Shown here: in pieces, positions 26,365 to 35,514 of the stretch
Numbering within the stretch: the stretch's first letter is position 1
Layout of the letters: each line of letters starts with the position of its first letter
Made by a program: the position numbers and the translations under genes
Source: CALNBC01 sp040768925
GTDB lineage: Bacteria > Bacillota > Clostridia > Christensenellales > CALWSW01
Direction of reading: 5' to 3'
Assembly: GCA_040768925.1 (NCBI GenBank)
Contig: JAXGLZ010000001.1
Location: 620,001-684,000, forward strand
Length of the DNA stretch: 64,000 nt
Notes under the pieces: generated by a model
What the model saw: the letters and a program-made list of their open reading frames with translations, nothing else
The model's database searches: none
What the model was told of the DNA's origin: nothing

Positions 26365-28110
26365 CGATGCGCCCGGAGGGTCGTTTGATCCCCTTGCATG
26401 AACCCTCATAAGGGCTGTGCGCCGGCAGTCGGATGGGGACACCCCGAATCGTTCCTATCCTCACTCTGGCGTGTTTCCAGACGGACTGGGGTCCCGGAGC
26501 GCAACGGCTTGCCTGCTGGACAGGAGGCCCGAAAGGCTCCTTAGAGTTCCATTATTAAGAAGTTCGCCGCATCCTAAAAGGACACCCATTTCCCGAATAA
26601 AACCCCTTTGATTCCTCTGCACAAAAGCCCCATAAGGGCTGTTCGCAGGCAGACGGATGGGGACACCCCGAAAATACTCTTTGCCTGCTCCGGTGTGTTT
26701 CCGGACGGTCTGGGGTCCCGGAGCCGGGCGGCAGGGGGCCCGAAAGGCTCCTTAGAGTCCCATTATTAAGAAGTTCGCCGCATCCTAAAAGAAAACCCAT
26801 TTCCCGAAATAAAATCCCTTTGATCCTCCCGCACAAAACCCCCATAAGGGCCGTTCGCAGGCAACCGGATGGAGACACCCCGAAAACACCCTTTGCCTGC
26901 TCCGGTGTGTTTCCAGACGGTCTGGGGTCCCGGAGCGCCAATGGCTTGCCGGGAAAACGGGGGTCCGGGGGTGTCCCTCGGCGTTTTTTGCTTCTTTTTT
27001 TCGCAAAAAAAGAAGGTTCGCATTCCCGCAGGAATGACGCTTCCTTTCAGGAAGGAAATTCTTTTTTTTGCCCCAAAATGCCGCTTCCGGGGGGAGATCA
27101 CCTACTTTTTTGGCAAAAAAAGAAGGTGCACATTTCCGCAGGAATGACGCTTCCTTTTAGGAAGGAAATTCTTTTTTTTGCCCCAAAATGGCATTTTCGG
27201 AGGAAAGAGAACCTACTTTTTTTGTACGAAAAAAGTAGCAAAAAAGTGCCGGGGAGCCCCCCGGACCCCCTGCCCGGCAAGCCATTGGCGCTTCAGGAAC
27301 CCAGACCGTCTGGAAACACACCGGAGCAGGCAAAGGGTGTTTTCGGGGTGTCCCCATCCGGCTGCCTGCGCACAGCCCTTATGAGGGTTTTGTGCAGAGG
27401 GATCAACGGGGTTTTATTTCGGGAAATGGGTGTCCTTTTTGAAGACGTGACGAGCTTTTGCAAATGACTGGGCGGAAGGAAATTTTCTTTTTTTGCCTCA
27501 AAATGGCACTTCGGAGGAAAGAGAATCTACTTTTTTTGCACAAAAAAAGTAGCAAAAAAGTGCCGGGGAGCCCCCCGGGCCCCCTGCCCGGCAAGCCATT
27601 GGCGCTTCGGGACCCCAGACCGTCCGGAAACACACCGGAGCAGGCAAAGGGTGTTTTCGGGGTGTCCCCCTCCGGCTGCCTGCGAACGGCCCTTATGAGG
27701 GTTTTGTGCGGGAGGATCAAAGGGATTTTATTTCGGGAAATGGGTTTTCTTTTTTAAAGACGTGACGAGCTTTTGCAAATGACTGGGCGGAAGGAGATTC
27801 TCTTTTTTTGCCTCAAAATGGCACTTCGGAGGAAAGAGAACCTACTTTTTTGCACGAAAAAAGTAGCAAAAAAGTGCCGGGGAGCCCCCCGGACCCCCTG
27901 CCCGGCAAGCCATTGGCGCTTCGGGAACCCAGACCGTCTGGAAACACACCGGAGCAGGCAAAGGGTGTTTTCGGGGTGTCCCCCTCCGGCTGCCTGCGAA
28001 CGGCCCTTATGGGGCCTTTGTGCAGAGGGATCAACGGGGTTTTGTTTTGGGAAATGGGCGTTCTTTTTTGAAGGCGACGAACTTTTGCAAATTGCCCGGC
28101 GGTGGGGCTT
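26365..28110. repeat. 1.7-kb array of six related repeats in two inverted blocks
   Basis: Three units in one orientation (about 26382-26583, 26584-26794, 26795-27000) are followed by three in the opposite orientation (about 27211-27475, 27520-27795, 27835-28100). Shared core: CCCATTTCCCGAAATAAAA, CATAAGGGC, GACACCCCGAAAA, TTTGCCTGCTCCGGTGTG, then CAGACGGTCTGGGGTCCC. The right block is tandem with a period of about 314 bases. The centre holds a 110-base tandem duplication (starts 27003 and 27113). Frames inside are not protein-like. Confidence 0.88.
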
Positions 28111-28130
28111 CAAAGGAAAAAGCGGGAAAC

Positions 28131-28165
28131 AAAAAAAACGCCGGGGGAAAATCCCCGGCGTTCCT
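28131..28165 (-). terminator. Transketolase terminator
   Basis: On the minus strand, ACGCCGGGG-ATTTT-CCCCCGGCGT is followed by seven T residues. Confidence 0.88.
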
Positions 28166-28177
28166 CTTTAGCTGCGC

Positions 28178-30151
28178 TTATTTGCCCAGCACCTTAAGGC
28201 CGGTTTCCACCGCGTTTTCAACGGTGAAGCCGAATTCCTTGAACAGCGTGGCGGCCGGGGCGGAAGCGCCGAAGTGGTCCAGACCAATGACGGCGCCGTC
28301 CAGTCCAACGTATTTGTACCAGGGCATGGTCGCGCCGGCTTCGATGGCGACGCGGGCGCGCACGGCGGCGGGCAGGACGCTTTCCTTGTAGTCCGCGGAC
28401 TGGGCGTCGAAGACCTCCGCGCAGGGCATGCTGACCACACGGACCTTGATTCCCCGCTCGGTCAGGGCTTCGCAGGCGCCGACGGCCTGCTCAACCTCGG
28501 AGCCGGAGGCGATATAGATCAGATCGGGGGTGCCTTCGCAGTCCTTCAGAACGTATCCGCCCTTTAAGGCCGCCTTGCCGTCCTGGTCATAGGTGGGCAG
28601 GTTCTGGCGGGTGCAGACGATGCAGGTCGGGCCGTTAAAGGTCAGCGCGCTCAGATACGCGGCGGCGGTTTCCTTGCCGTCCGCCGGGCGGAAGACGTTC
28701 ACGCCCGGGGTGGCCCGCAGGGCGGCCAGATGCTCCACAGGCTCGTGGGTGGGTCCGTCCTCGCCGACGCCGATGGAATCGTGGGTCAGGATGTAGATCA
28801 CCCGGGTCTTCATCAGCGCGGAAAGCCGCAGAGCGCCCTTCAGGTAATCGGAGAACACAAAGAAGGTGGCGCAATAGGGGCGCAGCCCGCCGTGCAGCGC
28901 GATGCCGTTCGCCGCACAGGCCATGGCGAATTCGCGCACGCCGAAGTGGATGTTCCCGCCGTCCCGGTCCGTTGGGCCGAACCAGCCGGTATTGGCCATG
29001 TCGGACTTGTTGGAGGGCGCGAGGTCCGCGGAGCCGCCGAACAGGGTGGGAACTTGCTTCGCGATGTAATTTAGGCACTTTCCGCTGGTGGCGCGGGTCG
29101 CGGCCTTGCCTGAGAAGTTCCAAAATTCCGGATCGTTCTCGAAATCGGGCAGATTGCCGGCAAAATAAGCGTCCAGCGCCTTCGCCTTTTCGGGATTGGC
29201 GTTCTGGTACGCGGCATAAAGCGCTTCCCATTCGGCGCGCGCTTTGCCCAGGCGCTCCTTGTGGGCGGCGTAGGCGGCGGTTACTTCTTCCGGCACTTCA
29301 AAAGCGCCTTCACAGGGCCAGCCGAGGCTCTTTTTCATCTCGGCGATGTTCGCGTCGCCCAGGGGTTCGCCGTGGGCCTTGTGGGAACCGGCCAAGGGGG
29401 AGCCTTCGGCGATGCGGGTCTTGACGATCACCAGGGAGGGGGCCTCCTTGTTCGCCTTGGCTTCGTTGAGGGCCCTGGTGATGGCGGCCATGTCCGTTCC
29501 GTCCTCAACCTTGATGACCTGCCAGCCGTAAGCCGCATAGCGGGCGCCCACGTCCTCGGTGAAGGCGACGTCCGTATTGCCCTCGATGGAAATATCGTTG
29601 TCGTCATAGATCACGATGAGCTTGGAAAGCTTCAGCGTGCCCGCCAAAGAGGCGGATTCGCCGGAAACGCCTTCCATCAGGCAGCCGTCGCCGCTGAGGG
29701 CGTAAGTGTAGTGGTCGATCACCGGGAATTCAGGGGTGTTGAAGCGCGCGGCAAGATGCTCCTCGGCCATCGCCATGCCGACGGCCATCGCAACGCCCTG
29801 GCCCAGGGGCCCGCTGGTGGCGTCCACGCCGGCGGTATGGCCGAATTCGGGGTGGCCGGGGGTTTTGCTGCCCCACTGGCGGAAGGCTTTCAGATCGTCA
29901 ATGGTAAGGCCGTAGCCGAAAAGGTGAAGAAGCGAATAAAGCAGCATGGAGCCGTGGCCCGCGGAAAGCACGAAGCGGTCGCGGTTGATCCATTCGGGGC
30001 AGGCGGGATCGTGGCGCATCACGTTTGCCCAAAGGGCGTAAGCCGCCGGCGCGGCGCCAAGGGGAAGGCCCGGATGACCGGAATTCGCCTTCTGAATGGC
30101 TTCTGCCGAAAGCACGCGCAGAGCGTTCATGGCGAGGGTATCTTTGCTCAT
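28178..30151 (-). CDS. tkt: Transketolase
   Basis: A 657-residue thiamine-diphosphate enzyme of the non-oxidative pentose phosphate pathway, moving two-carbon units between ketoses and aldoses. Signatures: NSGHPGLPLGAAP, the diphosphate/Mg motif GDGCLMEGVSGE with later YDDNDISIEG, and the pyrimidine-domain HDSIGVGEDGPTHEPVEHLA. Length matches the full-size family. The ATG follows AGGAGG. Its promoter (TTGCGA/TATAAT) lies about 45 bases upstream. It stands next to the kinase-SDR-aldolase operon and could process pentose phosphates from it. Confidence 0.96.
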   Translation of the reverse strand: MSKDTLAMNALRVLSAEAIQKANSGHPGLPLGAAPAAYALWANVMRHDPACPEWINRDRFVLSAGHGSMLLYSLLHLFGYGLTIDDLKAFRQWGSKTPGHPEFGHTAGVDATSGPLGQGVAMAVGMAMAEEHLAARFNTPEFPVIDHYTYALSGDGCLMEGVSGESASLAGTLKLSKLIVIYDDNDISIEGNTDVAFTEDVGARYAAYGWQVIKVEDGTDMAAITRALNEAKANKEAPSLVIVKTRIAEGSPLAGSHKAHGEPLGDANIAEMKKSLGWPCEGAFEVPEEVTAAYAAHKERLGKARAEWEALYAAYQNANPEKAKALDAYFAGNLPDFENDPEFWNFSGKAATRATSGKCLNYIAKQVPTLFGGSADLAPSNKSDMANTGWFGPTDRDGGNIHFGVREFAMACAANGIALHGGLRPYCATFFVFSDYLKGALRLSALMKTRVIYILTHDSIGVGEDGPTHEPVEHLAALRATPGVNVFRPADGKETAAAYLSALTFNGPTCIVCTRQNLPTYDQDGKAALKGGYVLKDCEGTPDLIYIASGSEVEQAVGACEALTERGIKVRVVSMPCAEVFDAQSADYKESVLPAAVRARVAIEAGATMPWYKYVGLDGAVIGLDHFGASAPAATLFKEFGFTVENAVETGLKVLGK

Positions 30152-30194
30152 TTTTTTCCTCCTGAATGTTGTGCGGCAATAAAATGTCAGCATG

Positions 30195-30223
30195 ATTATA
30201 CAGGTTAAGCTCAGTTTTCGCAA
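30195..30223 (-). promoter_or_regulatory. Transketolase promoter
   Basis: Minus strand TTGCGA (30218-30223) and TATAAT (30195-30200), spacing 17. The 400 bases to the next promoter hold no recognised gene. Confidence 0.7.
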
Positions 30224-30650
30224 TAGGGCAAACGCCGGAAGCGCTCCCCAAAGCCCAAACCCACAGGCTTTTGCGGCGCAAAAGAAAGCGGTGCGTCCCC
30301 GGAAAAAGCTGCGCCAAAAAGCGCCGCAAAAAAGGAAAAGACCGGTGGCGCATTCCGTTTTCGTCCTTTGCCTTAAGCATGCGTTTGAAAAATCCCGGGC
30401 GTTTTACAGCGCGGACGGAAATCTTTCGCGCTTCCGATTCAATAAGGCTGATCCCGGGCATTCGTATTCAAAAACAGGCTGCGAAGCCATTTGGCATTCG
30501 CGCGCATCGCGCAGCCGGTTTGATGAAAAGCAGAAATCACCTCTAAGGCCCGCGATGTTGCAAATTCCTGTGTTGCGTGTAATGAACCGACAAGAACGCG
30601 AAAACTAAAACAAGAAAGGAACATGGATACAAAAATAGCGATATCAATAC

Positions 30651-30704
30651 TTGACAATCCTGGTCTTACATATATAATCGAGTTATACCATCAAGTGGTA
30701 AGAC
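30651..30704 (+). promoter_or_regulatory. Promoter and operator of the kinase-SDR-aldolase operon
   Basis: TTGACA (30651-30656) and TATAAT (30673-30678), spacing 16. GTCTTAC (30663-30669) and GTAAGAC (30698-30704) form a perfect inverted pair around the -10. TACCA-TCAAG-TGGTA (30686-30700) is a second inverted repeat over the start region. Both are candidate sites for the GntR protein encoded at the operon's far end. Confidence 0.65.
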
Positions 30705-30867
30705 TTGTATAAACAAGCTGTACCTTCGTTTACCTCTTCATTCAGGGCATTCCAAGCCATAAAACCCCCGAAAGCTCCCTTCGAACATTTTTTCTGTGCA
30801 GGCTGGCCAGCATCACAGATTGATCCGTCACCGAAAATGAAACGATGAACCAACAGGAGGACTTGTA

Positions 30868-32418
30868 ATGGGCAGATACCTTATCGGCATTGACGAAGGC
30901 ACCACCGGCTGCAAAACCTGTATATTTGAATTCGACGGCACCCTTGTGGGCAGCGATTACCGCGAATACGGCTGCTATTACCCGAAGCCCGGCTGGGTGG
31001 AACAATACGGAGACGAAATCACCTCCGGTTTGTTCGCGTCCTGCAGCGCTGCCATTGCCAAATCCAAAGTCGACCCCAAAGAAATCGAAGCCGTGGCAAT
31101 CTCCACCCAGGGCTCGGTCTGGGGCCCGCTGGATCAAGACGGCACGCTGATCCGCCCCTTCATGGGCTGGCAGGACACCCGGGGTGCTTCCTATGTCGAC
31201 CGCATGATGCAGGGCGAATACATCGACCCCGCGGAGCTTTATCAGATCGCGGGATACGGCCCGGCAACGGTCCCCGCCCTCACCAAATACCTGTGGTTCA
31301 AGGACAATGAGCCAGAACTCTTTGCACAGACCGCGTATTTTTCCTCCCACCAGGAGTATTTCCTCAAGCGTTTCGGCGCAAAGGACTGGTTCGTGACCGA
31401 TACTGCGACCGCGAGCCGCACCGGCGTTTTTGATATCGACAATAATTGCTGGAGCAAAAAAATCATTGTGGACGCCCTGGGCCTGGACATCAGCAGGTTC
31501 CCGAGAATCGTTAAGGCCGGAACGGTGGTCGGCACCATCAACAAGTTCGTGGCCGAACAGACCGGCCTGGCCGAAGGCACCAAGCTTTGCGTGGGCGCGA
31601 TGGACCAGAACTGCTCCACCATGGGCGGCGGCCTGGTCAAGGGCGGCTCGGCCGTGGCGGTCATCGGGACCTACGGCTCCACCTATGTCGCCATGGACGA
31701 ATCCGTCCGCGACCCGAACCGCACCCTGATCTTCAAGCACAACTCCGGCCCGGAAAACTACACTTTTGAAGCCGCCTCCATCGCCTCCGCCAGCAGCTAC
31801 CGCTGGTACCGCGACGTGTTCTGCGATCTCGAGGTCGCCGCGGGCAGAGTGGTGGGCGAGGACCCCTACGAGCTGATCAACCGCCAGATCGAATCCGTCG
31901 GCCCGGGCGCGAACGGCATCACCTTCCTTCCGTATCTCCAGGGCGCGGGCAGCGGCCCCAGGGCGGACAACTACGCCCGCGGCTGCATCCTGAACGCCAG
32001 CCTTGGCACCACAAAGGCGGAAATCGCCCGGGCCGTCATGGAAGGCATCACCTATGAAATGCGGGACAACATCGATTCCATCCGGCGCATCGGCATCGAG
32101 CTGAAGGATCTGCGCATCACCGGCGGCGGAACGAAGGCGCCCCTTTGGTGCCAGATGCAGGCCGACATCTACAAGCAGCCGGTTTCCGTGCTGCAGACCA
32201 GCGAAACGGGCTGCCTGGGCGCGGCGATCTATGCCGGCGTGGGCGCGGGCGTGTTCGCAAGCTATGAGGAAGCGGCGGAAAAGGCCGTTCACATCAAGGA
32301 AGTTTACACCCCGAACCCGGACAATTTCGCAGCCTACGACAAGGGCTACAAGCGGTTCACAACGGCTTACGAAGCCCTGGCAAACGGCGGATTCTTCGCC
32401 ATGAACAAGGAAGACTGA
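30868..32418 (+). CDS. FGGY-family carbohydrate or polyol kinase
   Basis: A 516-residue sugar kinase with the N-terminal loop GIDEGTTGCK (residues 7-16), the substrate region GSVWGPLDQDG and MGWQDTR, the core GAMDQNCSTMGGGLVKGG, and the C-terminal TGGGTKAPLWCQMQADIY and ETGCLGAAIYAG. It is distinct from the kinase at 8.8 kb and resembles the erythritol/AI-2-kinase side of the family. It heads an operon with an SDR and a DeoC-like aldolase. The ATG follows CAGGAGG. The natural substrate is not clear. Confidence 0.9.
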   Translation: MGRYLIGIDEGTTGCKTCIFEFDGTLVGSDYREYGCYYPKPGWVEQYGDEITSGLFASCSAAIAKSKVDPKEIEAVAISTQGSVWGPLDQDGTLIRPFMGWQDTRGASYVDRMMQGEYIDPAELYQIAGYGPATVPALTKYLWFKDNEPELFAQTAYFSSHQEYFLKRFGAKDWFVTDTATASRTGVFDIDNNCWSKKIIVDALGLDISRFPRIVKAGTVVGTINKFVAEQTGLAEGTKLCVGAMDQNCSTMGGGLVKGGSAVAVIGTYGSTYVAMDESVRDPNRTLIFKHNSGPENYTFEAASIASASSYRWYRDVFCDLEVAAGRVVGEDPYELINRQIESVGPGANGITFLPYLQGAGSGPRADNYARGCILNASLGTTKAEIARAVMEGITYEMRDNIDSIRRIGIELKDLRITGGGTKAPLWCQMQADIYKQPVSVLQTSETGCLGAAIYAGVGAGVFASYEEAAEKAVHIKEVYTPNPDNFAAYDKGYKRFTTAYEALANGGFFAMNKED

Positions 32419-32497
32419 GGAAGAATCAATCATTGAAGCCGGCCCCCGGGGAAGCGGCGCTTTGCCGGGGGCTGGAAATACTATTGGAGGCAGAACA

Positions 32498-33235
32498 ATG
32501 CAGCTGAAGGACAGGGTATGCGTCGTGACCGGCGCGGCAAGCGGAATAGGCCGCCAGATCGCGGTTGCCTACGCCAAAGAAGGCGCAAAGGTGGCGGTTG
32601 TGGACATTCAGCAGGAAAAAGCGGAAGAAACGGCAAAGGAAACCAACGGCAGGGCGTATGTTTGCAATCTGCGCGCCGTTTCCGAGATCGAATCCACCAT
32701 GGCCGCGATCAAAAAGGATTTCGGTCGGGTGGACGTTCTGGTAAACGTGGCGGGCCTTGCGAACCGCACCCCGATTGAAGATATCACCGAAGCGGAATGG
32801 GATCTTTTGAACGACGTCAACCTCAAGGCCACCTTCTTCATGGCCAAGGAAGCGTATAAAATCATGGTGAAGCAGGGCGGCGGAAAGATCATCAACCTCG
32901 CTTCCCACCGGGCCCGCACGTCGGACGGCCGCCACACGATCTACGACGCGACCAAGGCCGGCGTCGAGGCCATCACCAGGAGCTTCGCCGTCGCCGGCGG
33001 GCCCAACGGCGTCGTCACCAACACCATCGTGCCCGCCTACGTCATCACCCCCATGACCGCCCACAACTTGGAAAACCAGGGGTGGCTGGACCACATGAAG
33101 GAGCGCATCCCCCTGGGCCGCCTTTTTGAGATGCAGGAGGTGGCGAACATCGCGCTGTTCCTCGCTTCGGATAATTCCTCAGGCATCAACGGCCAGCCCA
33201 TCGTGCTGGACGGCGGCTGGACGATCCACGAATGA
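32498..33235 (+). CDS. Short-chain dehydrogenase/reductase
   Basis: A 245-residue classical SDR with the NAD(P) motif TGAASGIG (11-18), NVAGLANR near 83-90, and the catalytic Ser136, Tyr149 and Lys153 (YDATK). Asp36 after the second strand (VVD) favours NAD. It lies 80 bases downstream of the FGGY kinase with a good TTGGAGG site and probably oxidises a hydroxyl of the kinase substrate or product. The exact reaction cannot be read from sequence. Confidence 0.9.
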   Translation: MQLKDRVCVVTGAASGIGRQIAVAYAKEGAKVAVVDIQQEKAEETAKETNGRAYVCNLRAVSEIESTMAAIKKDFGRVDVLVNVAGLANRTPIEDITEAEWDLLNDVNLKATFFMAKEAYKIMVKQGGGKIINLASHRARTSDGRHTIYDATKAGVEAITRSFAVAGGPNGVVTNTIVPAYVITPMTAHNLENQGWLDHMKERIPLGRLFEMQEVANIALFLASDNSSGINGQPIVLDGGWTIHE

Positions 33236-33297
33236 TCCAAGGCGGCGGAAAAGGCCCGCGCATCCTTGCCGCCGGTGGTCAACGCTGCCGCGCAAGG

Positions 33298-33430
33298 TAA
33301 TCTCGGGCATTCGCGCCCGAAACAGCACGGCAAAACTGACGGCGTGAGCGTCGGTTTTGATTGCGCCTTGATTGTACCTCAAGGGCTGCGGGCCCTGAAA
33401 CCCCATTGTTGGGGCTTGTCGATACCATCA
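33298..33430 (+). repeat. Mosaic palindromic intergenic repeat, copy R3
   Basis: It contains CGGCAAAACTGACG, a short hairpin (AAAACTGACG/CGTCGGTTTT), TTTTGATTG, and CTCAAGGGCTGCGGGCCCTGAAACCCC, ending near TTGTCGATA. It sits inside the operon, between the SDR and the aldolase, so it would be transcribed and could fold into RNA hairpins. Confidence 0.75.
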
Positions 33431-33477
33431 ATCTTCGTCGGGCGAAGATAAAATAATGATTGTGCTGGAGGCTAAAG

Positions 33478-34197
33478 ATGATTGATTTTACAAAGCTGAC
33501 AAAATGGGATGCGGGCAAATGCTTTGACTACGCCATATTGCCAAAAGACACCACCGAAGCCGTGATCCGGAAAGAATGCAAGATCGCCATCAAGTACAAC
33601 TGCAAGGCGTTCTGCTTCTCGTCCTCCTATTGGACGCCTGTGGTCAAGGAAGAGCTGGCGGGCACCGACCTTCAGATCGGCGCGGCCATCGCCTTCCCCT
33701 TCGGCCAGCAGTCCAACGCCGTCAAGTGCTTCGAGACCGAGGAAGCGGTGCGCATGGGCGCCACGGTGCTGGACAACTGCATGAACGTCGGGGATTTGAA
33801 GGACAAAAAGTACGATAAAGTGCTGCAGGATTTCAAGGATTACGTCACCGCTGCTCAGGGCGTCGAGACCAAGATGATCCTGGACACCGCCTTTCTGACC
33901 GACGAGGAGATCGCCACCTCCTGCAAGCTGATCGCCGAAGCGGGCATCGACTGGGCGAAATCCGCCTCCGGCCAGTATGAAGGCCCGTCTTTGGAGCAGG
34001 TGCTGATCATGGTGGATTCCGTGAAGGGTACCAAGTGCCGCGTCAAGGTTTCCGGCGTAAAATTCCCCCGGCCCCAGAACGCCTATGTGTTCCTGCTGGC
34101 GGGCGCCGAGCTGATCGGCAGCCGTTCCGCGCCTGAGATCATCGATTCCCTGGATACCATGCGCAAGATCGGCATGGTTCCGGAATACAAGGGCTGA
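33478..34197 (+). CDS. DeoC/LacD-like class I aldolase
   Basis: A 239-residue TIM-barrel aldolase of the deoxyribose-phosphate aldolase superfamily. Lys161 in WAKSASGQ matches the Schiff-base lysine of DeoC (KTSTGF). VLDNCMNVG (98-106) replaces the EIDMVINIG segment. KMILDTAFLTDEEI matches the next strand. The FGQQ and FPRPQNAY segments differ from true DeoC, so the substrate is probably another ketose or aldose phosphate made by the upstream kinase and SDR. ATG follows GGAGG. Despite the repeat insertion it reads as the third gene of the operon, and it is closed by a terminator. Confidence 0.87.
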   Translation: MIDFTKLTKWDAGKCFDYAILPKDTTEAVIRKECKIAIKYNCKAFCFSSSYWTPVVKEELAGTDLQIGAAIAFPFGQQSNAVKCFETEEAVRMGATVLDNCMNVGDLKDKKYDKVLQDFKDYVTAAQGVETKMILDTAFLTDEEIATSCKLIAEAGIDWAKSASGQYEGPSLEQVLIMVDSVKGTKCRVKVSGVKFPRPQNAYVFLLAGAELIGSRSAPEIIDSLDTMRKIGMVPEYKG

Positions 34198-34216
34198 GTT
34201 CCCGGCTAAAACAATC

Positions 34217-34253
34217 AAACCGTCCGGCGATTTTTCTTCGCCGGGCGGTTTTT
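34217..34253 (+). terminator. Terminator of the kinase-SDR-aldolase operon
   Basis: AAACCGTCCGGCG (34217-34229) pairs with CGCCGGGCGGTTT (34239-34251) with one G-T pair, then T residues. Confidence 0.85.
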
Positions 34254-34270
34254 CATACATTTTCAGCATG

Positions 34271-34303
34271 AAAAAAGCCGGGCGTTTTCATGGCCTGCCC
34301 GGC
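34271..34303 (-). terminator. Terminator of the GntR gene
   Basis: On the minus strand, GCCGGGC and GCCCGGC pair around a 13-base loop and are followed by six T residues. Confidence 0.75.
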
Positions 34304-34333
34304 GGAATGAACGATGATTATGGCGATTGGGCG

Positions 34334-35101
34334 CTAACCGTTTGAGCCGAAGGAGAGCCGAAGCTGGTTTGCCGGGAATACAAACCGGTTAAAAAGGTAC
34401 GGCTGGTCGTCCGGGCCGAAGGAAAGCTCGTCCGTTATCAGCACCGGGGAGCAGGGCGGAAGCAGCAGGGCCTGGGACTCCACCGAATTCGCGCCTCCGG
34501 CTTCCAGCCATTCCTCCAGACGGGAAGGGGAAAGGCCGTGTTTTTCAAGCAGCTGATAGGTCAGCCTTCCGGTGGCCAGATCGTCGAGATCGATGCTCTG
34601 GCCGTATTCCGCGGGCATATAGTTGTATTGATAGATGCTGGGCACGGTCGAGGAGCGCTTCCGAAACCGCAGGCGCTCAAGGGTAAACAGAACGGTTCCG
34701 GGCTTTACCCCGAAAAGGGAGGAAATAAACTCCGGCGCCCGCTCGAATTTCGCTTTTGTGACCACCGCGTACATCGTGGGCAGGATGAGGTCCAGCTTGT
34801 CGCGGATGCCCAGGGTATGGAAGGCCATGGCGGTGCGCGGCGGCGAAACAAAAGTGCCCTTGCCCTGAACCCTGTAAAGCAACCCTTCGCCGATCAGCTG
34901 AAGGATCACCGAGCGGATCGTGCTCCGGCTGACGTTGAACATCGCGCAGCAATCGCGCTCCGAGGGAATGCGCTGGTTTTCCTTCCATTCGCCGCTCAGG
35001 ATCTTCTTTCTGAAGATATCGTCGATCTGGCTGTGCAGCGTGATGCCGTCGGAGGAGTAAACAGAATACGGATTGTCGCCCGATTGCCTGCCGTTCATCA
35101 T
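34334..35101 (-). CDS. GntR-family regulator with UTRA sensor domain (HutC type)
   Basis: A 255-residue regulator. The winged helix occupies about residues 18-85 (LHSQIDDIFRKKILSGEW, IPSERDCCAMFNVSRSTIR, GKGTFV). The UTRA ligand-binding domain follows (about 105-250). These bind sugar phosphates or similar small molecules. It converges on the kinase-SDR-aldolase operon and is its most likely regulator. It ends with TAG, a rare stop here. No clear promoter was found upstream. Confidence 0.9.
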   Translation of the reverse strand: MMNGRQSGDNPYSVYSSDGITLHSQIDDIFRKKILSGEWKENQRIPSERDCCAMFNVSRSTIRSVILQLIGEGLLYRVQGKGTFVSPPRTAMAFHTLGIRDKLDLILPTMYAVVTKAKFERAPEFISSLFGVKPGTVLFTLERLRFRKRSSTVPSIYQYNYMPAEYGQSIDLDDLATGRLTYQLLEKHGLSPSRLEEWLEAGGANSVESQALLLPPCSPVLITDELSFGPDDQPYLFNRFVFPANQLRLSFGSNG

Positions 35102-35514
35102 AATGAGCCCTGTCCTTTAACCGCTGTGATGTGAAACGCGCCCGTTCCAAGTACAGTAAAATAATAACATGCCCAACTGCAAAATGATACCGATTTTTGC
35201 TTCGACCGCCTTAAAGACAGAGAATGGGGCGGTTTCCCTTTGCCAGAAGCCCGGTGGAAGCATAAAAGATTCGGAAAACTGGATCCATAATAGGAAAAAT
35301 ACTAACTTAAAATAATTAAATAAGGACGTTATCGTCCAAATACAGATGACATTCCGCGAACAAGCCAATTTAAACCCAAATTAAAAGCTGAACGCGCGGC
35401 CAAACTGCCAACAGTGCGATATTTATAACGCGAATTGCGTTATTATTCCAAAATAAGGTAAACAGAGGGCAAATTCCAACTTATAAGGAATGCGGCAGCA
35501 CTACCGCCCCGGGC
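35102..35514. other. AT-rich intergenic region with one perfect inverted repeat
   Basis: No gene is supported. ATAACGC-GAATT-GCGTTAT at 35425-35443 is a perfect 7-base-pair inverted repeat, possibly a protein-binding site. The region is much more AT-rich than its neighbours. Confidence 0.45.

Noticed and set aside
26820..27467. Open frames of 60-215 codons inside the repeat array
   Set aside because: They run through several repeat units and both strands equally, lack ribosome sites and have no protein-like composition.
26365..28110. CRISPR array
   Set aside because: Units are 200-310 bases, diverge internally, occur in both orientations and have no short unique spacers; no cas genes are near.
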